Shown here one piece after another: positions 1-8,028 of a stretch of 35,991 bases of DNA; the first letter of the stretch is position 1; the number at the start of each line of letters is the position of its first letter. The notes beneath the pieces were generated by a model. That model ran no database searches. It had not been told where the DNA came from and was given only the letters and a program-made list of their open reading frames with translations. The stretch lies in assembly GCF_900111155.1 (NCBI RefSeq), contig NZ_FOGG01000004.1:203899-239889 (forward strand). Reading direction: 5' to 3'. The translations under genes were made by a program, and so were the position numbers. Origin of the DNA: Pedobacter rhizosphaerae (GTDB taxonomy: Bacteria > Bacteroidota > Bacteroidia > Sphingobacteriales > Sphingobacteriaceae).

Positions 1-34
1 CCTGTTTATATATACGAGAGCGTTAATTTAGATG

Positions 35-75
35 ACGGGGATAGGTCGGAATGATTTATCCCCGTTCTTTTTTGG
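35..75 (+). terminator. Intrinsic terminator of a gene upstream of the window
   Basis: A 9-bp perfect stem (ACGGGGATA at 35-43 pairing with TATCCCCGT at 57-65) is followed by a T-rich run. It most likely ends a plus-strand gene whose last codons lie in bases 1-31. Two short open frames end there (stops at 24-26 and 29-31), and I cannot tell which is real. Confidence 0.75.
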
Positions 76-90
76 CCGCCATGTCTTTCT

Positions 91-170
91 ACATCCAACC
101 TTCCATCCTCACATTTTCCATCTTACATCCTTCATATTCACTTTACATTTTCCGTCTTACATCTTCCTTT
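91..170. repeat. Pyrimidine-rich imperfect short repeats
   Basis: The spacer holds degenerate repeats built on ACATTTTCC and TCTTACATC. The clearest pair is 111-130 and 145-164, which differ at only a couple of positions and have a 34-base period. No open frame or RNA gene is apparent. The pattern resembles the other simple interspersed repeats near 11.4 kb and 35.6 kb in style but not in sequence. Confidence 0.5.
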
Positions 171-226
171 ATTACTTTCCTCACACTATTCTCAATCACA
201 TCAAATTGTAATCTTTGAGCTCTTAA

Positions 227-258
227 TTGGTATATCGGGAAAAGTCGATATATCTTTG
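227..258 (+). promoter_or_regulatory. Promoter with embedded inverted repeat upstream of the ArsR-type gene
   Basis: TTG at 227 and TATCTTTG at 251-258 fit the Bacteroidota -33/-7 pattern (TTG, about 21 bases, TAnnTTTG). Between and overlapping them is a perfect 7-bp inverted repeat, TATATCG at about 231-237 and CGATATA at about 246-252. This is a natural operator position for an autoregulating winged-helix repressor. The expected transcription start falls at or beside the ATG at 263, so the mRNA may be leaderless. The operator assignment is inference. Confidence 0.55.
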
Positions 259-262
259 TGCC

Positions 263-565
263 ATGGATCAAGTAGAAATATTTAAAGCTTTATCAAATAA
301 AACCCGTTTGCAGATTTTAAACTGGTTAAAAACGCCTGCTGAAAGTTTTCCCGAGCAACCTAACCCTGATTTTGAAAATCTAGGCGTTTGTGTAGGTCAA
401 ATTCAATTAAAAAGCGGATTAACTCAAAGTACGATTTCAGAATACCTTTCTATTCTTCAAAGGGCAGAATTAGTTACGGCTACCCGTTTAGGTCAGTGGA
501 CATACTACAAACGCAATGAAGAAGGCTTTAAAAAACTAAGTTCCATGATCAATTCAACATTATAA
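263..565 (+). CDS. ArsR-type winged-helix transcriptional regulator
   Basis: A 100-residue protein beginning MDQVEIFKALSNKTRLQIL, the typical start of an ArsR-family helix-turn-helix domain. A recognition-helix region follows (LTQSTISEYLSILQRAELV) and then a wing (RLGQWTYYKRN). A longer frame opens at a TTG at 227, but the -7 promoter box lies inside that extension, so the ATG at 263 is preferred. No metal-binding cysteine pair of the CxC type is visible; one Cys sits in the loop before the helix-turn-helix. It lies 10 bases before an old-yellow-enzyme gene and probably controls both genes, with the inverted repeat in the promoter as its likely operator. Family assignment is firm; the inducing signal is unknown. 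Confidence 0.88.
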   Translation: MDQVEIFKALSNKTRLQILNWLKTPAESFPEQPNPDFENLGVCVGQIQLKSGLTQSTISEYLSILQRAELVTATRLGQWTYYKRNEEGFKKLSSMINSTL

Positions 566-575
566 TTTAAAAAGT

Positions 576-1676
576 ATGAATACAGATAGCTTATTCAATC
601 CGTTTAGTTTAAAATCTTTAAATATTAAGAATCGCATCGTGATGGCACCAATGACCCGCTCATTTTCGCCTAACGGAATACCAACTGATGAAGTAGCCAA
701 TTATTATGGGAAAAGAGCCGCTGGTGATGTTGGTTTAATTTTATCAGAAGGTACGGTAATTAACAGACCATCGTCCTCCAGCGATCCTAACATTCCTCAC
801 TTTTATGGAGATCAGGCACTGGCTGGCTGGAAAAAGGTTATTGATGAGGTACATCAGGCTGGTGGATTGATGGGTCCACAAATCTGGCATCAAGGGGTTA
901 TGGATAATCACGCCTCCGGATGGCTTCCCAGTGCACCATTTGAAGGACCATCCAGCTTCAATAAGCCAGGTTTCGAAAACGGCGTTCCAATGACAGATGC
1001 AGCTATCGCGGATACCATTGCAGCTTTCGGCCAGGCAGCGGCAGACGCAAAAGCTTTAGGCTTTGATACCGTCGAAATTCATGGTGCACACCAATATTTA
1101 ATTGATCAGTTTTTCTGGGATGGAACGAATAACCGTACAGACATTTATGGCGGAAAAACACTGGCAGAACGTACCCGTTTCGCTGTAGAAGTAATCAAAG
1201 AAGTAAGAAAAAGAGTGGGTGAAGATTTTGCATTAATCCTACGTTTATCACAATTCAAACCTGCGGCCTACGATTTCAAGTTGGCTAAAAATGAGCAGGA
1301 AATGGAGCAGTGGTTAAGCCCACTAACAAATGCTGGTGTAGATATTTTCCATTGTTCACAGCGCCGCTTCTGGGAACCAGAATTTGAAGGTTCAGATTTG
1401 AACTTTGCTGGTTGGGCAAAGAAAATAACAGGGAAAGCAACCATTACGGTAGGTTCTGTTGGCTTAGATGGCGATTTCTTCGGTGCTTTTGCCGGACAAA
1501 GTTCAGCTCCAAGTTCTTTGGATGAGTTAGTGAGAAGATTGGATCGTGGCGATTTCGATCTGGTTGCTGTCGGCAGACCGCTTTTAGCAGACCCTAACTG
1601 GGCTCAAAAAATCAAAAACAATCAAACTTCATCGTTAAAAGGCTTTAGTAAAGAAGCTTTAATGGAGTTAGTATAA
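576..1676 (+). CDS. NADH:flavin oxidoreductase, old yellow enzyme family
   Basis: A 366-residue protein of normal length for the FMN-dependent ene-reductases (12-oxophytodienoate reductase-like). Landmarks are the N-terminal NRIVMAPMTRS, the active-site segment HGAHQYLIDQFFWDG with the His/His pair at residues 169 and 172 and Tyr at 174, then NNRTDIYGG. A C-terminal VAVGRPLLADPNW forms the phosphate-binding end of the barrel. Such enzymes reduce activated C=C bonds of enones, nitro compounds or nitrate esters with NAD(P)H in the cytoplasm. It is the second gene of an operon with the ArsR-type regulator, which suggests induction by a reactive electrophile, although the physiological substrate cannot be read from sequence. 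A hairpin terminator follows. Confidence 0.92.
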   Translation: MNTDSLFNPFSLKSLNIKNRIVMAPMTRSFSPNGIPTDEVANYYGKRAAGDVGLILSEGTVINRPSSSSDPNIPHFYGDQALAGWKKVIDEVHQAGGLMGPQIWHQGVMDNHASGWLPSAPFEGPSSFNKPGFENGVPMTDAAIADTIAAFGQAAADAKALGFDTVEIHGAHQYLIDQFFWDGTNNRTDIYGGKTLAERTRFAVEVIKEVRKRVGEDFALILRLSQFKPAAYDFKLAKNEQEMEQWLSPLTNAGVDIFHCSQRRFWEPEFEGSDLNFAGWAKKITGKATITVGSVGLDGDFFGAFAGQSSAPSSLDELVRRLDRGDFDLVAVGRPLLADPNWAQKIKNNQTSSLKGFSKEALMELV

Positions 1677-1699
1677 ATATTTTTTCAATTCAAATTTAA

Positions 1700-1732
1700 A
1701 AGGTATCCTTGTTAGGGTACCTTCTTTGTTTT
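1700..1732 (+). terminator. Intrinsic terminator after the oxidoreductase gene
   Basis: AAGGTATCC (1700-1708) pairs with GGGTACCTT (1715-1723) with one wobble pair and a 6-base loop, followed by a T-rich stretch. Confidence 0.75.
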
Positions 1733-1870
1733 AGCCAAAATCCGAACAAAAACACCTCATTTTGAGCAGCTAAGCATTTTTTCCTTCACCCAGTTGCTAA
1801 AAGCTTTTAGTCTAACTAAAAATCAAGTTTTAAATTTTAACTCATCAATTATATAATCCTATTAAAAATC

Positions 1871-1894
1871 TCAAACATCGTTTGATTTTTTTTT
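1871..1894 (+). terminator. Second hairpin with poly-T tail
   Basis: TCAAAC (1871-1876) and GTTTGA (1880-1885) form a perfect 6-bp stem with a 3-base loop, flanked by an A run and a run of nine T. It may be a back-up terminator for the ArsR/oxidoreductase operon or insulate susC from read-through. Confidence 0.55.
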
Positions 1895-1929
1895 GGGAAT
1901 TAAAAAAAAGTATAATACATTTACATCAG

Positions 1930-1941
1930 TAAAACGTTTTA
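1930..1941. promoter_or_regulatory. Palindrome TAAAACGTTTTA upstream of susC
   Basis: A perfect 12-bp palindrome of the AAACGTTT type, which LacI-family regulators often bind. It sits 270 bases before susC. No LacI-type gene lies in the window, so the regulator is unknown. A related core AAACGTTT occurs at 35511-35518. Confidence 0.35.
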
Positions 1942-2071
1942 GTCTAAGCTGCTGATACTGTAAATATCTATCACATTAAACCAAACTAACTCATTTGCTA
2001 TAACCAAAAGATAAACCGGAACTAAACTTACATCTGATCATCCCAAACCCTATTCATTAGTAGGATTGAAA

Positions 2072-2090
2072 CCTGAGTATTTTACTCGGG
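2072..2090 (+). promoter_or_regulatory. Leader hairpin upstream of susC
   Basis: CCTGAGTA (2072-2079) pairs with TACTCGGG (2083-2090) around a 3-base loop with one G-T pair. It ends 120 bases before the susC start and is not followed by a T run, so it is a leader RNA structure rather than a terminator. Its role is unknown. Confidence 0.4.
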
Positions 2091-2210
2091 GAGGACTTGC
2101 TTTGCCTTTTCAACAGGTAGCACGACATGTTCACCATGCTTTTACCTTCCGTTTTTCCTTTTGAAACCAGATAAGGAAACTAACTAATCAATTAATTATA
2201 AAACCTCTAA

Positions 2211-5200
2211 ATGAAGATTAATTTACTCAAAATGATGGGGCTATCAGCTGCAGTGCTGCTCAATAGCCCAGTGTTTTCGATGAGTGCGAATGAAGAGCGG
2301 GCGGTAACATTGAAAACCCCTATTTCCTTGCGACTAGCGCAGGCGAAAAAACCGATCACCGGAAAGGTAGTCGACGAAACTAACACTGGTATCCCGGGTG
2401 TTGGTATAAAAAACGTTACTTCAGGAAAAAGTACACAAACTGACGCTAGCGGACAGTATTCTATTGAGGCCAATTCGGGCGACATTATCCGATTTACCTA
2501 TATCGGTTACGATGCGCAGCAAATCACAGTGGGCCAGCAAAACAGCGTAAACATTAAGTTAAAACCATCTGCAAACACCAAGCTGGATGATGTAGTGGTA
2601 GTAGGTTACGGTACCCTAAAAGAAAAAGAGATTACCTCGGCTATTGCTAAAGTAGATTCTACTAAATTCAGACAAAGCGGATCGAGAAATCCGTTGGATT
2701 TATTGGTAGGAAAAGTTGCTGGTTTGCAGATATCGAGGAACAGTTCTAATCCAAATGATGGGGTAGGTGTTCAATTGAGAGGAGTAACTTCTTTATCAGG
2801 AAGCGCATCGCCGCTAATTATTATAGATGGAATTCCAGGCGGTAACCTTGATCTATTACAGCAAGATGATATTGAGTCATTCAGTGTTTTAAAAGATGGA
2901 TCTGGTGCTGCCATTTATGGTACTCGGGCAAATGCAGGGGTAATCATCGTTACAACGAAAAAAGGTAAAAAAGGACCAGCTCGATTTGACTACAATGCAT
3001 ACGTAAGAACAGAAACACTGGTAAAAAGACCTGACTTTATGAATGCTACCGAATGGAGAGCGCGTATAGCCAGCGGAGAATATAAGGTAGTTGATAAAGG
3101 TGGCGACTTTGATTACTTTCAGGATTTGATCAATAAAAACAACATTTCTAACAACCACAACTTAGCCGTATCTGGTGGCAGCGACAACTCTAATTACAGG
3201 GTTAGTGCCAACTATAGGGAACTTCAAGGCTTTGCAAAGGAAAACGGTAGAAAAGAGTACGGTATCCGTGCAAGCTTGACTCAAAAAGGATTTCAGGATA
3301 AACTACAAGCACAGTTTAACGTATCCACCAATTTTAACAATGCCAATCTGCTTGGTGGTGGTGGCTGGGAGAACGTATTAACCAAAAATCCAACCGAATC
3401 GTATTTTAATCCAGATGGTTCTTACCTTTTTACCAGAACCATTACCAATGAGCTTGCTCGTTTAGAACAAGAACGTTATGGTGTGCAGCAACAAACCACT
3501 TCAGTTGATGGAAAAATTGACTTTGAAGTTCTTAAAGATTTGAAGTTAAGTGCATTCTTTGCGACCCAAAGAAATAACAGAATCTGGAGTGAGTATCGTG
3601 ATAGAGCCAGCCAGAACTCAGTTGAAAATGGAGATGCCCCCAATGGCGGATATGCTGCGAAAACTACCGAATTAAACCAAAATATCAACTTCGAGCCGAC
3701 GATTGAGTACACGAAAACTTTCGGAAAACATAAGATCTCAGGTATAGGCGGTTACAGTTTTCGTAGAGAAACCAATGAAGGTTTCAATGCTAACAATAGA
3801 GGTTATTTGAATGACTTGTTCGAAGATAACAACTTAGGAAGTGTACCCGTAAAGGTTACCACAATAGGGATAGGAAGCTTTAAGAACGAAAATACGTTAA
3901 TTGCTGTTTTCGCAAGATTAAATTATTCCTTGAATGATAAATACTTTGCTCAAGCCATCTTCAGAAGAGAGGGTTCATCCAAATTTGGAGCAAACAATAA
4001 ATGGGCAAACTTCCCTGCCATTTCCGGAGGCTGGAATATTACGCAGGAAGAATTTATGAAGAATGTGAGCTGGGTGAATAATTTGAAGCTAAGAGTGGGT
4101 TATGGTGAAACGGGTAATTCGGGTATGGGCAATAGTGAAGCGCTCGTTACTTTGAGTACGGGAGGGATTTATCTTTTTCCATCAGGGGAATATTTGCAAA
4201 CCTATGGACCAAATAAAAATCCCAATCCTGATTTAAGGTGGGAAACCAAACAAGAAACCAATATTGGTGTAGATTTTACTATTCTAAATAATAAGCTGAC
4301 CGGTTCGATTGACGGATACAAACGCAAAATAAAAAACCTGATTGACAGATATACCTCTCCACAGCCCCCATTCGTGACATCAGAAATTACTACGAATGTG
4401 GGATCGCTATCATCTAAGGGTATTGAGCTTTCATTAAGTTACGCAGCTATAAAAAATAAGGATTTTAGCTGGAGTGTTGATTTCGCAGGTAGTACGACCA
4501 AGAATGTTCTTGATAGCTATTCAAACTCTGAATATCGCAGAGACATGAGAACTTTTGGATCCATAGGTGGTTTCGGCGCACTAGGAGATGCTTTCAGAAC
4601 CTATGAAGGGAGAGAAATAGGCGAATTCTGGGGAAAACGCTTCGCTGGTTTCAGCCCTGATGGCAAATGGACATTCTTCAATAGAAACAATGAAGTAGTG
4701 ACTAATGCTCAAATTAACACTTCAGTTTTCAGAGATCAAACTGACTTTGCTGTTCTTGGAAATGCTGTTCCCAAATATTATTTGTCTTTAACAAACAACT
4801 TTACTTATAAAGGATTTGATTTAAGGGTATTCTTGAGAAGTAAGCTTGATTTTGATGTACTCAACACCATGGCCATTTCTTATGGCAATAAAAATGGTGC
4901 TTCTACAAACCTACTAAACAGTGCTTTCACCAAATATGCTGATCTAAAGGACACTTACATGTATACTGATTATTACTTAGAGAGTGGTAGCTTCCTTAAA
5001 CTTGATGAGGTGACGCTTGGCTACACCTTTAAACTTAAAACGAAATATATCAGAACATTAAGATTGAATGTAACAGGGCAAAACTTAGTAACGATTACTG
5101 GTTACACCGGTAATGATCCAGACTACATTCAAGATACAGGGTATGGACAATTAATAAACAACAGAAGTTTAGGTATAGATACCAGGAGCCCTTACCCCGC

Positions 5201-5240
5201 CACAAGACAATTCCTATTCGGTGTTAATTTCGGATTTTAA
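2211..5240 (+). CDS. SusC/RagA-family TonB-linked outer membrane protein
   Basis: A 1009-residue outer membrane importer that works with the SusD-like lipoprotein encoded 10 bases downstream. A signal peptide lies at about 1-25 (hydrophobic MMGLSAAVLLNSPVFS). A carboxypeptidase-like regulatory domain follows at about 49-118 (ITGKVVDETNTGIPGVGI and FTYIGYDAQQ), then the family linker DDVVVVGYGT and a plug domain at about 135-255 (PLIIIDGIPGG, IESFSVLKDGSGAAIYG, GVIIVTTKKG). The rest is a 22-strand-type barrel ending in phenylalanine (FGVNFGF). Length fits the family. No glycoside hydrolase, peptidase, sigma/anti-sigma or hybrid sensor gene lies beside the pair, so the imported substrate cannot be inferred. 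There is no N-terminal anti-sigma signalling extension. It does not imply starch use. Confidence 0.95.
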   Translation: MKINLLKMMGLSAAVLLNSPVFSMSANEERAVTLKTPISLRLAQAKKPITGKVVDETNTGIPGVGIKNVTSGKSTQTDASGQYSIEANSGDIIRFTYIGYDAQQITVGQQNSVNIKLKPSANTKLDDVVVVGYGTLKEKEITSAIAKVDSTKFRQSGSRNPLDLLVGKVAGLQISRNSSNPNDGVGVQLRGVTSLSGSASPLIIIDGIPGGNLDLLQQDDIESFSVLKDGSGAAIYGTRANAGVIIVTTKKGKKGPARFDYNAYVRTETLVKRPDFMNATEWRARIASGEYKVVDKGGDFDYFQDLINKNNISNNHNLAVSGGSDNSNYRVSANYRELQGFAKENGRKEYGIRASLTQKGFQDKLQAQFNVSTNFNNANLLGGGGWENVLTKNPTESYFNPDGSYLFTRTITNELARLEQERYGVQQQTTSVDGKIDFEVLKDLKLSAFFATQRNNRIWSEYRDRASQNSVENGDAPNGGYAAKTTELNQNINFEPTIEYTKTFGKHKISGIGGYSFRRETNEGFNANNRGYLNDLFEDNNLGSVPVKVTTIGIGSFKNENTLIAVFARLNYSLNDKYFAQAIFRREGSSKFGANNKWANFPAISGGWNITQEEFMKNVSWVNNLKLRVGYGETGNSGMGNSEALVTLSTGGIYLFPSGEYLQTYGPNKNPNPDLRWETKQETNIGVDFTILNNKLTGSIDGYKRKIKNLIDRYTSPQPPFVTSEITTNVGSLSSKGIELSLSYAAIKNKDFSWSVDFAGSTTKNVLDSYSNSEYRRDMRTFGSIGGFGALGDAFRTYEGREIGEFWGKRFAGFSPDGKWTFFNRNNEVVTNAQINTSVFRDQTDFAVLGNAVPKYYLSLTNNFTYKGFDLRVFLRSKLDFDVLNTMAISYGNKNGASTNLLNSAFTKYADLKDTYMYTDYYLESGSFLKLDEVTLGYTFKLKTKYIRTLRLNVTGQNLVTITGYTGNDPDYIQDTGYGQLINNRSLGIDTRSPYPATRQFLFGVNFGF

Positions 5241-5250
5241 TTTTTAAACG

Positions 5251-6909
5251 ATGAAAAGATATAAAAAAATAATGCTATCAGTTCTTGTAGCAACACCTAT
5301 GTTGCTACTAAATAGCTGTTCAAAACTAGATCAGCCGATTTATGATCAGTTAATTGCAGATAATTTCTACAATAATAAAAATGAGGTTTTATCAGCTGTT
5401 TTAAGGCCATACACGCACGCCAATGCCTGGGTTACTCCTTCTGGTCAAGATGGCTGGTGGAGACCGGCCGAACTTTCAGCAGACCAATTGGCCTGGCCAA
5501 CAAAAGGTAGGCATGGGGAAGATGGCGGTAAGTGGAAAAGATTACACTACCATGCGTGGTTAAGTGATGACGGACCATTGAACAATGCCTGGGTATTAAT
5601 GTATTGGGGAATGGGCTTATGCAATGACCCCATTGGAAACCTGGAAAAGAAAAGTATAGTAGAAATGGGCATTACTCAAGCAGAAAAGGAAGCTTACATT
5701 GCGGAGCTAAAATTATTAAGAGCTTTTCACTACTTGAAATTAATGGATCTTTTTGGAAATATTCCTATTGTAACTCAAGTTGGAATACCTGCAAAGCCAG
5801 AAACACAACCTAGAGCTGCTGTTTTTGCTTTTATTGAGAAAGAGATTAAAGAAAACATCGAGAAAGCGCCTAAACCATCGAGAAATATGATTGGAAGGAT
5901 GACACAGGCGGGTGGATATGCCATGCTAGTGGAGCTATACCTTAACGCGCAAACCTGGACAGGTACAGCTCGTTGGGATGATTGCATTGCAGCAGCAAAT
6001 AAATTAATCAATAATGAAGTAGGGGGTCAAAACGGTAACATGCAGTTGGATCCAAACATTACCGATCCATTTAAGCCAACCAATGACTTATCCAAAGAAG
6101 TAATTTTCTCTATTGCTTATGAGTTTGCAAAAGCCTCATTTCAACCCTCATGGACGGGTGAATTCTTTCACTTCCAACAAGATCAAATCTATGGTGGTGC
6201 CAGAAACGGTAATGATGGTATTGTTGTAGTACCTGGGAATTTCACTAAATATGAGAATGAAGATTTAAGAAAGAGAACCTGGCTCTTAGAAGGCGAAATG
6301 TTTAGATTTGACAATGGTCAGCCAGCACTTGCAAGAGGAGGAAACGAATATGATGGTCAACAGATTGTTTTCGTAGACAACATTCGTAAAAATAAAACCG
6401 GATCTACCGTATCCAATATGAGCGAAGGTGAGGAAAACAGTGGGGTTCGTTTCAATAAATACAAATTGGGTAATCAAACTGCAGGAGTGGTTGGTGGAGT
6501 AAGCATTCCTGCCGATCCGAATTACAACAATACCGATTGGAACATCTATCGTTTAACATGGGTATATTTCGCAAAAGCTGAAGCCCTAATGCGTAAAAAT
6601 AGTGGCAACGCAACAGCTGAAGCCGTTCAGTTAATTAACGATTGTAAGAAAAGAGCCTATACAGATGCCAATTGGGCAACAAGGGCTTACACCACTACCT
6701 CATTAACCTTAGATGAATTGTTAAATGAAAGAGGTAGAGAATTCATTTTCGAAGGTTTCAGAAGAAATGATTTGATCCGTTTTGGAAAATTCCATACCGA
6801 ATCGTGGTGGGACCATACCCCTTCTGCAGCATTCAGAACATTGTTCCCTATCCCACAAGTACAACGCACTTTAAATGAGAATTTAGCTCAAAATCCTGGT
6901 TATAACTAA
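5251..6909 (+). CDS. SusD/RagB-family outer membrane nutrient-binding lipoprotein
   Basis: A 552-residue surface lipoprotein forming the lid of the SusC-type channel encoded just upstream. The lipobox LNSC places the acylated cysteine at residue 23. SusD features include the helical TPR-like segment ELKLLRAFHYLKLMDLFGNI, the central region with YAMLVELYLNAQ, and the C-terminal RNDLIRFGKF and LFPIPQVQRTLNENLAQNPGY, which is the usual end of the family. The gap to susC is 10 bases, so the two genes are co-transcribed, and a strong terminator follows. Many aromatic residues at 50-110 (several WW/WP stretches) could contribute to ligand binding, but the ligand is unknown. Confidence 0.95.
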   Translation: MKRYKKIMLSVLVATPMLLLNSCSKLDQPIYDQLIADNFYNNKNEVLSAVLRPYTHANAWVTPSGQDGWWRPAELSADQLAWPTKGRHGEDGGKWKRLHYHAWLSDDGPLNNAWVLMYWGMGLCNDPIGNLEKKSIVEMGITQAEKEAYIAELKLLRAFHYLKLMDLFGNIPIVTQVGIPAKPETQPRAAVFAFIEKEIKENIEKAPKPSRNMIGRMTQAGGYAMLVELYLNAQTWTGTARWDDCIAAANKLINNEVGGQNGNMQLDPNITDPFKPTNDLSKEVIFSIAYEFAKASFQPSWTGEFFHFQQDQIYGGARNGNDGIVVVPGNFTKYENEDLRKRTWLLEGEMFRFDNGQPALARGGNEYDGQQIVFVDNIRKNKTGSTVSNMSEGEENSGVRFNKYKLGNQTAGVVGGVSIPADPNYNNTDWNIYRLTWVYFAKAEALMRKNSGNATAEAVQLINDCKKRAYTDANWATRAYTTTSLTLDELLNERGREFIFEGFRRNDLIRFGKFHTESWWDHTPSAAFRTLFPIPQVQRTLNENLAQNPGYN

Positions 6910-6927
6910 GGAATATCGTGTTTTAGC

Positions 6928-6966
6928 AAAAAGAGTCTGGTCGGTGATCAGGCTCTTTTTTGTTTT
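6928..6966 (+). terminator. Intrinsic terminator of the susCD operon
   Basis: AAAAAGAG then CTG (6928-6939) pairs with CAG then CTCTTTTTT (6949-6961), giving a long stem and T tail. Confidence 0.85.
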
Positions 6967-6991
6967 ATCACATCCGTATCTAAAATGTAAT

Positions 6992-6999
6992 ACTTTTGC
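6992..6999 (+). promoter_or_regulatory. Possible -7 box of the pirin gene
   Basis: TACTTTTG matches the Bacteroidota TAnnTTTG element, about 55 bases before the pirin start. No TTG lies at the right distance upstream, so the match is partial. Confidence 0.35.
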
Positions 7000-7055
7000 C
7001 TGCACTGGTTATTTCCTATTGGAATGCCTAAATTAGAATATTAAACACCCATCCC

Positions 7056-7946
7056 ATGTCGAATATTAAACTCATTATAGAAGAAAGGCCCGCTAACATC
7101 GGGAATTTCATGGTAGGCCGGTTACTACCTTTCAGAGAAAAAAGAACTGTTGGTCCGTTTGCCTTTATAGATCACATGGGGCCAACTGTACTCAAGGATG
7201 ATGAGAATTTTGATGTTGCCCCACACCCACACATCGGCCTTTCTACATTAACCTTTCTTTTTGAAGGAGAAATTATGCACAAAGACAGTTTGGGTACCGA
7301 AATTGTAATTAAACCAGGACAGGTAAACTGGATGACCGCCGGTAAGGGAATTGCCCACTCTGAAAGAACACCGGAATATCTTCGCCATACAGAAAAAACC
7401 ATGCATGGTTTGCAAATATGGGTGGCATTACCCAAGCACTTAGAGCAAATGGAGCCTGAATTCTGCCATATTGAGGAACAAGATATCCCCAGCTGGGAAC
7501 AAGATCACATTCAATTTAAACTCATAGCTGGAGAAGCATTTGGGAAAAAATCACCTGTGCCTGTTTATAGTCCCTTATACTTCCTTGAGCTCAAAAGCAC
7601 CGTTCGCCAGAAAGTAAATATTGGCGATTATCTTTTTGGAGAAAGTGCCCTATATATTTTGGAAGGAGCTATTGAAAGTGATGGAAATATATTTGAACCC
7701 AGACAGATCTTAATAGCCAACGATGCCAAACTTTGTGAGTTTACCCTACATGAAAACACAACAGTTTACATTTTTGGTGGTGAAGCTTTCCCTGAAGAAC
7801 GTTTAATTTACTGGAACTTTGTGGCTTCGGATAAGGAGCTTATTGAACAGGCAAAAATCAAATGGCAGGCTCAGGAATTTGCTCCCGTTCCCGGAGAAAC
7901 AGACTTTGTGCCCCTACCCGATCAAAGTAAATACATTAAGCACTAG
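7056..7946 (+). CDS. Pirin family bicupin protein
   Basis: A 296-residue two-cupin protein of standard pirin length. The four metal ligands of the N-terminal cupin are present: His57 and His59 in PHPHIGLST, and His101 and Glu103 in GKGIAHSERT. The C-terminal cupin domain (about 165-280) lacks these ligands, as usual. Pirins bind Fe or another divalent metal; some have quercetinase activity and others modulate transcription or metabolic enzymes, so the substrate is open. It is a single gene with its own terminator, facing the sigma-partner gene convergently, and does not look functionally tied to the SusCD pair. Start ATG at 7056 is the only reasonable choice. Confidence 0.92.
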   Translation: MSNIKLIIEERPANIGNFMVGRLLPFREKRTVGPFAFIDHMGPTVLKDDENFDVAPHPHIGLSTLTFLFEGEIMHKDSLGTEIVIKPGQVNWMTAGKGIAHSERTPEYLRHTEKTMHGLQIWVALPKHLEQMEPEFCHIEEQDIPSWEQDHIQFKLIAGEAFGKKSPVPVYSPLYFLELKSTVRQKVNIGDYLFGESALYILEGAIESDGNIFEPRQILIANDAKLCEFTLHENTTVYIFGGEAFPEERLIYWNFVASDKELIEQAKIKWQAQEFAPVPGETDFVPLPDQSKYIKH

Positions 7947-7947
7947 A

Positions 7948-7967
7948 GAAAAAAGAATACTTTTTTC
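7948..7967. terminator. Hairpin after the pirin gene
   Basis: GAAAAAAG (7948-7955) and CTTTTTTC (7960-7967) form a perfect 8-bp stem with loop AATA, two bases after the pirin stop. It can act on the plus strand. Confidence 0.6.
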
Positions 7968-8015
7968 CCGCAGATTAAAAAAGATTTTTCCCTTCAATCA
8001 TTTTAGATCTGCGGG
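7967..8015. repeat. Long inverted repeat between convergent genes
   Basis: CCCGCAGAT (7967-7975) and ATCTGCGGG (8007-8015) are perfect 9-bp complements. After a one-base bulge the stem continues with five more A-T pairs, giving a hairpin with an internal A/T-rich loop. It lies between convergent genes and may be a bidirectional terminator or a REP-like intergenic element. Confidence 0.6.
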
Positions 8016-8028
8016 AGTAATAACACTA

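Larger units (their letters stand above)
1677..2210. other. 534-base non-coding leader region before susC
   Basis: No credible reading frame. It contains two terminator-like hairpins (1700-1723 and 1871-1894), a 12-bp palindrome TAAAACGTTTTA at 1930-1941, and a leader hairpin at 2072-2090. The region after about 1940 probably forms a long 5' leader of the susC mRNA. No convincing TAnnTTTG box was found. Confidence 0.5.

Noticed and set aside
2207..2485. Minus-strand 92-codon open frame at the susC start
   Set aside because: It is a shadow of the susC signal peptide and carboxypeptidase-like domain codons.
2211..6909. Starch-utilisation system
   Set aside because: SusC/SusD similarity alone does not indicate starch, and no glycoside hydrolase or SusR-like regulator is present.
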